The position numbers and the translations under genes were made by a program. This document shows, one piece after another, positions 1 through 5,877 of a DNA stretch of 15,972 bases. The notes under the pieces are model-generated. The model searched no databases and was not told where the DNA came from. It saw nothing but the letters and a program-made list of their open reading frames with translations. Within the stretch, counting starts at the first letter, position 1, and every line of letters starts with the position of its first letter. Source of the DNA: Paracoccaceae bacterium (GTDB taxonomy: Bacteria > Pseudomonadota > Alphaproteobacteria > Rhodobacterales > Rhodobacteraceae); NCBI GenBank assembly GCA_007131465.1, contig SLQN01000039.1, forward strand, positions 1 to 15,972, written 5' to 3'.

Positions 1-337
1 CATCGGCCGCCGGGTTGATGTCCACGATCACGGGCGCGCCGTCTGCGATCTCCATCTCGGTGTCCATCGCCACGATCAGTGACCAGCTTCCGGTCATCGG
101 GTCAATCTCGACCACCTCGAAAGCTTCGGTCACGCCGATCATGCTGTCGGTCGCGGGACGGTAGTCAATGCCCATCAACTGCCCGTCATGGTCCAGCTCC
201 ATCATGCCGGTGACCTGACCTGCGGCCAGGTCGATCATGACGAGGGTGCGCTCGCCGGCAAGGCCGATCGCCGTGTCGGCTGCGACAGGCAGGGCAAGCA
301 CGGATGCGAGGGCGGCGGGAAGTGCAAGTCTTGTCAT
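1..337 (-). CDS. DUF4394 domain protein, exported (partial, C-terminus outside window)
   Basis: The reading frame runs off the left edge, so only the first 112 residues are visible. The start is the ATG at 337, with GGAG seven bases upstream; an in-frame ATG at 349 would bury that ribosome site. Residues 1-20 (MTRLALPAALASVLALPVAA) are a signal peptide ending near VAA-DT, so the protein is probably periplasmic. The mature part has the repeating beta-strand pattern of DUF4394 proteins: 'AIGLAGERTLVMIDLAAGQ', then 'LMGIDYRPATDSMIGVT' and 'VIVDINPAAD'. The family has no known biochemical activity, and family members resemble beta-propeller-like secreted proteins. The gene is divergent from the ECF sigma gene and shares a symmetric promoter region with it, which suggests it belongs to that sigma factor's regulon. 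The domain call is from memory of the family pattern. Confidence 0.75.
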   Translation of the reverse strand, partial: MTRLALPAALASVLALPVAADTAIGLAGERTLVMIDLAAGQVTGMMELDHDGQLMGIDYRPATDSMIGVTEAFEVVEIDPMTGSWSLIVAMDTEMEIADGAPVIVDINPAAD

Positions 338-380
338 TTGAGTCTCCATCAATTGTCCGGTCTGGGTTGCCGGGCGTTGG

Positions 381-408
381 GGAAACGATGGCGGTGCGGG
401 AAAGTTTC
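381..408 (-). promoter_or_regulatory. Putative ECF-type promoter of the DUF4394 gene
   Basis: Read on the minus strand: GAAAC at 408-404, a 16-base spacer, then CGTTTCC at 387-381. The predicted transcript start is near 375, about 37 bases before the DUF4394 ATG. The sequence GAAACTTTCCCGC here matches GAAACTTGTCCGC in front of the fasciclin gene at 11 of 13 positions. GAAAC/CGT elements are typical in form of ECF sigma promoters. That the neighbouring sigma factor uses it is inference. Confidence 0.5.
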
Positions 409-428
409 GTGCCACTTTTGACGTTTCC
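400..428 (+). promoter_or_regulatory. Putative autoregulated ECF-type promoter of the sigma gene
   Basis: Read on the plus strand: GAAAG at 400-404, a 17-base spacer, then CGTTTCC at 422-428. It overlaps the minus-strand promoter through the palindrome GAAAGTTTC (400-408), so the two divergent genes share one -35 region and have the same CGTTTCC element on either side. The predicted transcript start is about 434-437. Confidence 0.45.
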
Positions 429-487
429 GTGAGCCGCACCTCGTCCCTTGACATGCCGCGCCTGCCACGGGAAGCATGAGGGCAAGC

Positions 488-536
488 CCGTTTCCGGGCC
501 TTCAGACAGGGTTTCCCGGGGATCGCCCGGAAACGG
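488..536 (+). repeat. Inverted repeat / hairpin in the sigma factor leader
   Basis: A perfect 12-base inverted repeat: CCGTTTCCGGGC at 488-499 pairs with GCCCGGAAACGG at 525-536, loop 25 bases. It lies between the predicted sigma promoter and the TTG start at 560, so it would form a stable hairpin in the mRNA leader. It could equally be an operator, since each arm contains the GGAAAC sequence seen in the promoters. Confidence 0.6.
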
Positions 537-559
537 CATTCAGAACTGGGCAATTGCAC

Positions 560-1132
560 TTGACCGAAGTCACCCTGCACCTGCTGCTGCAAAAGGTCGC
601 CCGAGAGGATCGCGCGGCCTTTCGCGAGGTCTATCGCATCAGCGCGCCGAAACTAACCGGCGTGCTGACTCGTATGCTTCGGGATAGAACCGAGGTCGAG
701 GATGCTTTGCAGGATGTGTATATCAGGGTCTGGCAGCGTGCCGCGCAGTTTGACAGCGCGCGCGGGGCCGCAATGGGCTGGCTAGTCACCATCGCGCGCA
801 ATGCCGCGCTGGACAGGCTGCGCGCCCGCCCCGAGGCGCGTGGCCTGACACAGGCCACGGCCCGCGCCGACATGGCAGAGGATGACCCGGTTGCCCGCCT
901 GCCCGCCCCGGGGCCTGGCGCAGAGGCGCAGATGCAGGCAAGAGATGTCGCGCGCCGCATCGTTGCGTGTTTTGGCGAACTTGAAGATGACCGCGCCGCT
1001 GCCATTCGCGGGGCCTATCTGCAGGGATTCAGCTATCAGGAACTTGCCGAACGTCATGATGTGCCGCTCAATACCATGCGTACCTGGTTGCGCCGCGGCC
1101 TGTTGCGCCTGAAGGAGTGTCTGGACCGATGA
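560..1132 (+). CDS. ECF-family RNA polymerase sigma factor
   Basis: A 190-residue sigma-70 factor of the extracytoplasmic-function type. Region 2 is at about residues 18-88, with the core-binding helix 'DALQDVYIRVW' (48-58) and 'GWLVTIARNAALDRLRA'. Region 4 is at about 129-186, with the helix-turn-helix 'SYQELAERHDVPLNTMRTWLRRGLLRLKE' for -35 recognition. I chose TTG at 560 because the text from there ('MTEVTLHLLLQKVAREDRAAF') fits the usual start of the family. A longer frame opens at ATG 476, but its first 28 residues cover a hairpin and do not look like a sigma factor. Neither start has a strong ribosome site. The gene overlaps the anti-sigma gene by ATGA (1129-1132), so the two are translationally coupled. 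The partner is RskA-like, which places this sigma near the SigK-type ECF factors. The inducing signal cannot be read from sequence; the MsrB neighbour hints at oxidation of envelope proteins. Confidence 0.9.
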   Translation: MTEVTLHLLLQKVAREDRAAFREVYRISAPKLTGVLTRMLRDRTEVEDALQDVYIRVWQRAAQFDSARGAAMGWLVTIARNAALDRLRARPEARGLTQATARADMAEDDPVARLPAPGPGAEAQMQARDVARRIVACFGELEDDRAAAIRGAYLQGFSYQELAERHDVPLNTMRTWLRRGLLRLKECLDR

Positions 1133-1833
1133 GTGATCCGACCCGTCCTGACGACCCTGCCTTCGAGGAGCAAGACGAGCTTCTGGCGGCGGAATATGTG
1201 CTGGGCACCTTGCCCGGCGCAGAGCGGGCGCGCGTGCGTCAGCGGGCCGAGGTCGATGGCGCCTTCGCGGCGCTGATACGCACATGGGAAGCGCGGCTTG
1301 CGCCGCTCAATGACAGCTATGACGACGCGCCAGCCCCCGATCTGCTGCCGCAGATCGAAGCGCGGTTGTTTGCGGATCTGGATGCGGCCCCCAGTCAGCC
1401 TGCCCGCCGGGGCTGGTTTGGGTTGGGCTGGATCGGGGCGGGCGCAATATCGGCTGTACTTGCGGCTGTCGCGGTGTTCTTTGTACTGACCTTTACGCCG
1501 CCGGGGCCTGCCCCCGCCATCCTTCAGGCAGAGCTTTCCACGGAAGATGCGGATCTGCGCTTTGCCGCGCGGTTTGACAGCAGCACGGGCCTTCTGGAGA
1601 TCAGCCGCGCCGCAGGCGATGCAGCCCCGACAGGGCAGGACTATGAACTCTGGGCGATAGACGCCGAGGGCGTGCCGCGCTCGCTCGGGCTGCTGCGCGC
1701 GCCGCTGGAACAGGTGCAGACAGCCCTTGTCGCCGGGATCACGCTGGCTGTCAGTCTGGAGCCCGAGGGCGGCTCGCCCGAACCTGCGCCAACTGGCCCG
1801 GTTCTGGCGGTGGCGGCGCTGGCGGAAATTTAG
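1129..1833 (+). CDS. RskA-type membrane anti-sigma factor
   Basis: A 234-residue protein, probably the membrane-held inhibitor of the sigma factor just upstream. The ATG overlaps the sigma stop (ATGA), with AAGGAG 11 bases before it; a GTG at 1117 is an in-frame alternative. Residues 1-90 are the cytoplasmic sigma-binding part ('LLAAEYVLGTLPGAERARV', acidic linker after residue 60). One transmembrane helix is at about 101-122 ('WIGAGAISAVLAAVAVFFVLTF'). The periplasmic part carries the RskA hallmarks 'YELWAIDAEGVPRSLGLL' (172-189) and 'LAVSLEPEGGSPEPAPTGPVL' (206-226). Known RskA proteins are cut by regulated proteolysis to free the sigma factor; whether that happens here is inference. I do not see the HxxxCxxC zinc motif of ZAS-type anti-sigma factors. 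A 9-base-pair hairpin follows the gene. Confidence 0.9.
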   Translation: MSDPTRPDDPAFEEQDELLAAEYVLGTLPGAERARVRQRAEVDGAFAALIRTWEARLAPLNDSYDDAPAPDLLPQIEARLFADLDAAPSQPARRGWFGLGWIGAGAISAVLAAVAVFFVLTFTPPGPAPAILQAELSTEDADLRFAARFDSSTGLLEISRAAGDAAPTGQDYELWAIDAEGVPRSLGLLRAPLEQVQTALVAGITLAVSLEPEGGSPEPAPTGPVLAVAALAEI

Positions 1834-1852
1834 AACCGGTTGATATAGTTAG

Positions 1853-1888
1853 CATGCGCCACGCAGCCTGGGGCCGGGATGGCGCATG
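1853..1888 (+). terminator. Hairpin after the anti-sigma gene
   Basis: CATGCGCCA (1853-1861) pairs perfectly with TGGCGCATG (1880-1888) across an 18-base loop. It begins 20 bases after the anti-sigma stop and precedes the fasciclin promoter, so it may end or weaken the sigma/anti-sigma transcript. There is no T-tract, so it is not a classic intrinsic terminator. Confidence 0.45.
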
Positions 1889-1941
1889 GACTGAAACGCG
1901 CACCCGCTCTCGGTTTCGTGACCTTGAGTTCAAGCCCTTCT

Positions 1942-1967
1942 GAAACTTGTCCGCTTCTCTGCCCGTC
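1942..1967 (+). promoter_or_regulatory. Putative ECF-type promoter of the fasciclin-msrB unit
   Basis: GAAAC at 1942-1946, a 17-base spacer, CGTC at 1964-1967. The predicted transcript start is near 1974, about 48 bases before the fasciclin ATG. The 13 bases starting at GAAAC agree with the DUF4394 promoter at 11 positions, which is the best evidence that both are read by the same sigma factor. Confidence 0.5.
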
Positions 1968-2022
1968 CTCTCCTGCATGGACGCCCGCTTGCGTCCGCTC
2001 AATGAAAACACGGGAGATACCG

Positions 2023-2580
2023 ATGAAAACCACAACCAAGTTGTCGCTGCCTGTCTTTGCCCTGATCGCCGGGATGGCAGTCTCTGGGGTTCATGCCAAC
2101 CCGATGGTTGGCGGCGCGCCGATGCTTGCAGAACGCAACATCGTCGAGAATGCTGTGAATTCGGCGGATCATACGACGCTTGTTGCCGCCGTGCAGGCTG
2201 CCGAACTGGTGGATGCGTTGCAAGGTGACGGGCCGATGACTGTTTTTGCCCCTATCAATGCCGCGTTCGACGCGTTGCCTGCCGGGACTGTCGAGACCCT
2301 GCTCGAACCCGAGAATATTGGCACATTGCAACGCATTCTGACCTCGCATGTCGTCGCGGGCAATCTGTCTGGCGCGGAAATCATGCGCCGGGCGCGCGCC
2401 AGCGGGGACGGGTTCTTCCACATGCAAACGCTCTCGGGCGCGCCGCTGAGTGCGCAGGTCCGCGGCCGCAGCCTGTGGATTTATGATCAGTCCGGAAATG
2501 CGGGTCGCGTCACCATTGGTGATGTGAACCAGTCAAACGGCGTGATCCATGTTGTGGATTCGGTCCTGCTGCCGCGTTGA
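2023..2580 (+). CDS. Secreted fasciclin (FAS1) domain protein
   Basis: A 185-residue protein with one FAS1 domain. The start is ATG 2023 with GGGAG six bases upstream; the frame is open further 5' from 1879, but that part is the promoter and leader. Residues 1-25 are a signal peptide (cleavage about 'VHA-NP'). The FAS1 domain spans about 37-184, with the H1 motif 'PMTVFAPINAAFDALP' (71-86) and the C-terminal H2 motif 'NGVIHVVDSVLLP' (172-184). FAS1 domains act in adhesion or protein-protein contact and have no catalytic residues. Bacterial single-domain members are often small exported proteins beside ECF sigma/RskA pairs, as here. The gene has its own ECF-like promoter and a 10-base-pair hairpin before msrB. 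It is probably a target of the upstream sigma factor; its envelope role is unknown. Confidence 0.92.
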   Translation: MKTTTKLSLPVFALIAGMAVSGVHANPMVGGAPMLAERNIVENAVNSADHTTLVAAVQAAELVDALQGDGPMTVFAPINAAFDALPAGTVETLLEPENIGTLQRILTSHVVAGNLSGAEIMRRARASGDGFFHMQTLSGAPLSAQVRGRSLWIYDQSGNAGRVTIGDVNQSNGVIHVVDSVLLPR

Positions 2581-2595
2581 GCCTGACATTGCCAC

Positions 2596-2622
2596 CAACC
2601 GGGCCTGTATGCGGCCCGGTTG
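2596..2622 (+). terminator. Hairpin between fasciclin and msrB
   Basis: CAACCGGGCC (2596-2605) pairs perfectly with GGCCCGGTTG (2613-2622) across a 7-base loop. It lies 15 bases after the fasciclin stop and 26 bases before the msrB ATG, with no T-tract. It may act as a partial terminator or protect the 3' end, giving less MsrB than fasciclin from one transcript. Confidence 0.6.
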
Positions 2623-2648
2623 ATCCACCTTCCCCTGAAAGGATGACC

Positions 2649-3188
2649 ATGTTGACCCGCAGACAGATAATGCTTTCCGCCATAGGTGGTATCCTTGCCC
2701 AGCATGGGCTGACCCCGCGCGCCGAGGCCAGCCAACCGCTGTTCGAGGTGACCCTGACTGAGGCCGAATGGCGCGCGCGGCTGACGCCTGCGCAATTCGC
2801 GGTGCTGCGCGATCGGAAGACCGAACACGCCTGGACGAACCATCTGGGGCAGGAAGCCTCTCCGCTGCTGGACGAGGCCAGGGCGGGTAGCTACAATTGT
2901 GCAGGTTGCGCGCTTTCCGTCTATCGGTCCGAGGCAAAATACGACAGCCGCACGGGCTGGCCGAGTTTCTGGGAGCCGGTTTCGGATGCCGTTCTGGAAT
3001 ACGATGATTCGAGTTTCTTCATCCGCCGCACGGGCCTGTCCTGCCGCCGTTGCGACGGGCATCTTGGCCATGTCTTTGATGATGGCCCCGCCCCTACTGG
3101 TGCGCGGCATTGCATCAACGGGCTGGCGCTGACCTTCACCCCGGATGCCACCGGCGTCGAGGAAGGCTTCCCGGTCGCGCATTCCTGA
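2649..3188 (+). CDS. msrB: Exported peptide-methionine (R)-S-oxide reductase MsrB
   Basis: Reduces methionine-R-sulfoxide in proteins back to methionine. The 179-residue protein has an N-terminal export signal (residues 1-27, 'MLTRRQIMLSAIGG...AEA-SQ') with a twin arginine in 'TRRQIML', so Tat export is possible. The SelR/MsrB domain follows at about 32-178. Structural zinc cysteines are C84 and C87 ('CAGC') and C132 and C135 ('CRRC'). The substrate-pocket motif 'GWPSF' is at 103-107, and the catalytic cysteine is C155 in 'RHCINGLAL', usually 'RYCxNS'. I chose ATG 2649 because AAAGGA sits five bases upstream; ATG 2643 overlaps that site. Cytosolic MsrB is about 140 residues, and the extra length is the signal. 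It lies downstream of fasciclin and probably shares its transcript, linking the sigma module to repair of oxidised envelope proteins. Confidence 0.93.
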   Translation: MLTRRQIMLSAIGGILAQHGLTPRAEASQPLFEVTLTEAEWRARLTPAQFAVLRDRKTEHAWTNHLGQEASPLLDEARAGSYNCAGCALSVYRSEAKYDSRTGWPSFWEPVSDAVLEYDDSSFFIRRTGLSCRRCDGHLGHVFDDGPAPTGARHCINGLALTFTPDATGVEEGFPVAHS

Positions 3189-3208
3189 GAACGGCAGCGA
3201 CATCCGCT

Positions 3209-3505
3209 TTATGTGTTGCTGTCGATCCATTTCGACATAAGACCCTTGTCGCGGAAACATTCGGTCGGAACCGCGCGGCGCTTGATCCGGGCAAGGCGTT
3301 CGGCGAAGGCCACCTGTTTCGAGGAGGGGGCGCTGTGGAGCGTGGATGCCGGTTTCAGTCTGGCCTGCGCCTCTATCCACGCGCTCAGGCGAAGGCGATC
3401 CTGCTGCACATCGACTGGCAGCAAGGTCCGGTTCTTGAGCGCAAGCGCGCGAGCATAGGTGATCTGCCGGGTCGTGGCGGGCAGGGCGGGGCTGGTGTCG
3501 TCCAT
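3209..3505 (-). CDS. Small two-repeat 'KQ' motif protein, probable SOS gene
   Basis: A 98-residue protein I cannot name. The start is ATG 3505 with AAAGGGAG seven bases upstream. It consists of two copies of a ~34-residue unit exactly 50 residues apart. Unit 1 (12-45) begins 'TRQITYARALA' and ends 'SAWIE'; unit 2 (62-95) begins 'SKQVAFAERLA' and ends 'SKWID'. Ten positions are identical without gaps: Q, A, L, A, R, P, D, S, W, I. As I recall, similar '(S/T)xKQxxxAxxLA...P' units occur as short C-terminal modules of type IA topoisomerases and plasmid primases, which suggests contact with DNA or a replication protein. There is no signal peptide or membrane segment, and the protein is rich in Arg and Lys. 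The promoter spacer holds a LexA box (3538-3552), so induction by DNA damage is likely. It converges on msrB with a 20-base gap. Confidence 0.82.
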   Translation of the reverse strand: MDDTSPALPATTRQITYARALALKNRTLLPVDVQQDRLRLSAWIEAQARLKPASTLHSAPSSKQVAFAERLARIKRRAVPTECFRDKGLMSKWIDSNT

Positions 3506-3531
3506 CCGGAAACTCCCTTTCTGACAGCGCC

Positions 3532-3560
3532 AGAATAGAACATTAAGAGAACAAATGCAA
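3532..3560 (-). promoter_or_regulatory. LexA-controlled promoter (SOS box inside the spacer)
   Basis: On the minus strand: -35 TTGCAT (3560-3555), a 17-base spacer, -10 TATTCT (3537-3532). The spacer holds GTTC-N7-GTTC, which on the plus strand is GAACATTAAGAGAAC at 3538-3552. Direct repeats of the form GAAC-N7-GAAC are the established LexA site of alphaproteobacteria. A repressor bound here would cover the space between -35 and -10. The predicted start near 3525 leaves a ~20-base leader before the ATG at 3505. Confidence 0.75.
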
Positions 3561-3733
3561 TTCGTTTACCGAAGGCAATCGGGCGCGACAGAGGAGAGTC
3601 GGGAAAATGCGCCGCAAAACGGTGCAGGACAGGCAAAAGATGACAAGGGAATGCACAAATTATAAGCCGAGGTCAAAACAACGTGCCGCAATGCAGCATT
3701 TCCTGTTCTCACCCGTCCGAATCGCGGCTATTC

Positions 3734-3739
3734 TATAAT
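3734..3739 (+). promoter_or_regulatory. -10 element of the sRNA promoter
   Basis: A perfect TATAAT at 3734-3739 inside a short AT-rich stretch. Transcription would start at about 3746, just before the first sRNA hairpin at 3750. I see no good -35 hexamer at 16-19 bases upstream (ACCCGT region), so it may need an activator or an alternative sigma factor. Confidence 0.5.
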
Positions 3740-3745
3740 TGCGAT

Positions 3746-3830
3746 TGTTGAAAGGTTCCTCCTCCTCCCTGAACCTTTCGCTCTCCGGCGGCGGCGCGAC
3801 CCTCCTCCCCGCGTCGCCGCCATAGCAAAT
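3746..3830 (+). ncRNA. Probable cuckoo/CcsR-type small RNA with two anti-SD hairpins
   Basis: Two consecutive hairpins each expose a CCTCCTCC-type loop. Hairpin 1 has a perfect 9-base-pair stem: GAAAGGTTC at 3750-3758 with GAACCTTTC at 3771-3779, loop CTCCTCCTCCCT. Hairpin 2 has a 7-base-pair GGCGGCG/CGCCGCC stem (3790-3796 with 3815-3821), extended by two pairs past a bulge, loop CCCTCCTCCCC. This layout matches the family described as cuckoo RNAs (CcsR in Rhodobacter sphaeroides, alpha-r14 in rhizobia), whose loops resemble the anti-Shine-Dalgarno sequence. In R. sphaeroides the CcsR RNAs are cut from the 3' end of a DUF1127 mRNA. I find no DUF1127 gene here but do see a TATAAT placed to start right before hairpin 1, so this copy looks independently transcribed. 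The 3' end is uncertain because no T-tract follows. Confidence 0.72.
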
Positions 3831-3907
3831 TATATCCGAATGTCATAAGGATGCCCGGGCACCTTAGGTCGAACGGGCAACAGGTCCGGGATCGCTGCCT
3901 ACGCGGA

Positions 3908-4588
3908 TCAGGCGATGACAGGAAGGTCGTCGATCCGGTAGTCGCAGGTGATTTCGCGGCCCTGAACCGGGTCCAGCAAGGCCATGCGGAACTGTGTTGC
4001 GGGCCGGATACCCCCCATCGCAGTCAATGTGCCGCACATCATCGCCGTGCCGGGGGCAAGCCCGCCGCCCGGAAGCCCTGCCATCAACTCCGGCAAGGAG
4101 CGGAGCGCCGCCAGAACCCCGTCCTGATAGCGGACATATTCGGCCAAGCCCGGCTCCAGGATGTCCGCACGCAGGCACAGGGTGTCCAGATGCGCGCGCA
4201 ACGGGTCGAATTTCCACAGGTCACGCGCGATGGGTTTGGGGCAGGCCTGCTTGGATTTCGCGACCGAATGGGCTTCAAGCGCGCGGTCGGTGTGGTCAGA
4301 GGCCAGCCCAAGCCAGAGCGCCCCGTTGCCATCCGCCACGATAAGCGGTTCCACCTCGCCAGATGTGTCGGGGCCGAGCACCGAAATGGCAGGGGCCTGG
4401 GTCAGCAACTCTGCCCCGACGCGGTAATAAAGCGGCACGGAGGACGGGCCGGGAACGCCGAGTGCCGCCAGTTCCTCGATATGGTGCTGGACTGCCGCAG
4501 CATTGCGCCCGGTCCAGCCAGCTACGACAAGCTGCGCAATATCAATCGTCTGTGCTCCCGCATCGGTCTGGAAAGTGAAGCTGGGCAT
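3908..4588 (-). CDS. DUF2848 family protein (FAH-like fold), last gene of the TRAP operon
   Basis: A 226-residue protein of the DUF2848 family, thought to be related to fumarylacetoacetate hydrolase-type proteins; the reaction is unknown. Recognisable family motifs are 'VVAGWTGRN' (21-29), 'HHIEELAALGVPGPSSVPLYYR' (35-56), 'SGEVEP' (76-81), 'LASDHTDR' (95-102) and 'SKQACPKPIARDLW' (112-125). The histidine and acidic residues in SGEVEP and SDHTDR could bind metal. No signal peptide, so cytoplasmic. The start is ATG 4588 with GGAG five bases upstream; GTG 4594 is in frame but overlaps that ribosome site. GGAG also overlaps the dctM stop codon, giving an 8-base gap and likely translational coupling. 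Its place directly after the transporter suggests it acts on the imported compound or a breakdown product, which is inference. Confidence 0.85.
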   Translation of the reverse strand: MPSFTFQTDAGAQTIDIAQLVVAGWTGRNAAAVQHHIEELAALGVPGPSSVPLYYRVGAELLTQAPAISVLGPDTSGEVEPLIVADGNGALWLGLASDHTDRALEAHSVAKSKQACPKPIARDLWKFDPLRAHLDTLCLRADILEPGLAEYVRYQDGVLAALRSLPELMAGLPGGGLAPGTAMMCGTLTAMGGIRPATQFRMALLDPVQGREITCDYRIDDLPVIA

Positions 4589-4596
4589 GGGCACTC

Positions 4597-5877
4597 CTAC
4601 AGGTTTCGGGGCAGCCAGAGCGCCAGATCGGGCACGGCGATCAGCAGGAACGCCATCAACAGCATCAGCACCGCATAGGGAATCGCGCCGACCATGACCT
4701 CGGACAGGTTGCCGCCACGCCGTGCGCCCTGCACTACATAAAGGTTCAGCCCCACAGGCGGCGTGATCAGCGCCATTTCCACCAGCACGATCATCAGGAT
4801 GCCAAACCAGATCGGGTCATAGCCCAGGCCCACGACAATCGGGACCATGATCGGAATGGTGATGACCATGAGTGACAGTGTTTCGATGAAGAAGCCCAGA
4901 ATGATGTAGATGGCGACAATCACCATCAGCGTCATGAAGGGGGTGAAGCCCAGGCCCTCCATGAAGGCGCGCAATTCGCGACCCAGCCCGGCGCTCGAGA
5001 GGGTGAAGTTCAGGAATGCCGCGCCCAGAACCACCAGCATGATCATCGCCGTGATCCGCATTGTGCCGTAAAGCGATTCCTTCAGCATCGGCCAGTTTAC
5101 CCCACCCGAGAATGCGGCGATCACGAAGGCCATGCCGACACCGACTGCCGCCGCCTCGGTCGGCGTCGCCCAGCCGCGATAGATGGACCCGACAATCGCC
5201 GCGAACAGCAGCAGAATCGGGATCAGGTTCACCAGCACCGCGAACATTTCCGGGAACGGGTAGCGGCGCGATTCGCCACCCAGTTCCGGGCGCAGCATGC
5301 AGATCAGGGCGGTCATCAGGCTGAACCCCACCGCCAGCATCAGCCCCGGTATCAGCCCGGCCACGAACAGTTGCGGAATCGAGGTTTCCGTCAGAAAGCC
5401 ATAGACGATCAGGTTGATCGAGGGCGGGATCATGATGCCGAGCGTGCCGCCTGCCGCGATGGCCCCCGAAAACAGGCGCGGGTCATAGCCAAGCTTTTCC
5501 GCCTGCGGCATCGCGACAGTGGCAACTGTGGCCGCCGTGGCGACCGATGACCCGGAGGTGGCGGAAAACAGTGTCGCCGTGCCGATATTGGCATGGATCA
5601 GCCCGCCCGGAAGCCAGCTAAGCCAGCGGTCGAGTGCGGCATAGGTCTTGGCCGCGACCCCGCCGCGCACCAGAACCTCGCCCAGCAGCACGAAGAACGG
5701 AATCGCGATCAGGGTCGAGGAATTGGAGGCGGACCAGACGAACTGCCCCAGCCCGCGGATCAGCGGGAAAGGGGTAAAGAACTGGTCGATCCCGAAGCCC
5801 AGCAGGAACAGCACGATGCCAACAGGAATGGTCAGCGCCATCAGGCTCAGCAGCCCGCCGAAGATGTAGAGGATCAT
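4597..5877 (-). CDS. dctM: TRAP transporter large permease, DctM family
   Basis: A 426-residue integral membrane protein of the usual DctM length and composition, with about 12 hydrophobic segments along its length. Family signatures are 'IPFFVLLGEVLVRGG' (residues 59-73), 'SATSGSSVATAATVATVAMPQAEKLGYD', 'AAGGTLGIMIPPSINLIVYG', 'PTEAAAVGV' and 'MALITPPVGLNLYVVQG'. In TRAP transporters this subunit carries the substrate and the sodium ions and works with DctQ and the periplasmic DctP. The ATG overlaps the dctQ stop (ATGA, 5874-5877), and the stop overlaps the DUF2848 ribosome site. The substrate cannot be told from this subunit. Confidence 0.95.
   Translation of the reverse strand: MILYIFGGLLSLMALTIPVGIVLFLLGFGIDQFFTPFPLIRGLGQFVWSASNSSTLIAIPFFVLLGEVLVRGGVAAKTYAALDRWLSWLPGGLIHANIGTATLFSATSGSSVATAATVATVAMPQAEKLGYDPRLFSGAIAAGGTLGIMIPPSINLIVYGFLTETSIPQLFVAGLIPGLMLAVGFSLMTALICMLRPELGGESRRYPFPEMFAVLVNLIPILLLFAAIVGSIYRGWATPTEAAAVGVGMAFVIAAFSGGVNWPMLKESLYGTMRITAMIMLVVLGAAFLNFTLSSAGLGRELRAFMEGLGFTPFMTLMVIVAIYIILGFFIETLSLMVITIPIMVPIVVGLGYDPIWFGILMIVLVEMALITPPVGLNLYVVQGARRGGNLSEVMVGAIPYAVLMLLMAFLLIAVPDLALWLPRNL

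Larger units (their letters stand above)
3506..3907. other. Gene-free interval with the LexA promoter and the sRNA
   Basis: About 400 bases without a protein gene. It holds the LexA promoter (3532-3560) and the sRNA with its -10 (3734-3830). The stretch 3561-3730 is more AT-rich than the surrounding genes and shows no further structure I can name. From 3831 to 3907 there is only a short palindrome, TGCCCGGGCA (3852-3861). Confidence 0.6.

Noticed and set aside
476..559. Longer sigma factor frame starting at ATG 476
   Set aside because: The extra 28 residues cover a hairpin and do not resemble an ECF N-terminus; GGGAAG is only one base from the ATG. Kept as the alternative start.
3607..3738. 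43-residue frame just before the sRNA, as a possible DUF1127 partner gene
   Set aside because: The peptide lacks the arginine/tryptophan and 'L.DIGl.R' pattern of DUF1127, has a weak ribosome site, and its stop lies in the TATAAT.
3852..3861. Palindrome TGCCCGGGCA near the 3' end of the DUF2848 gene
   Set aside because: It has no loop, so cannot form a proper hairpin, and ten-base GC palindromes are expected by chance here.
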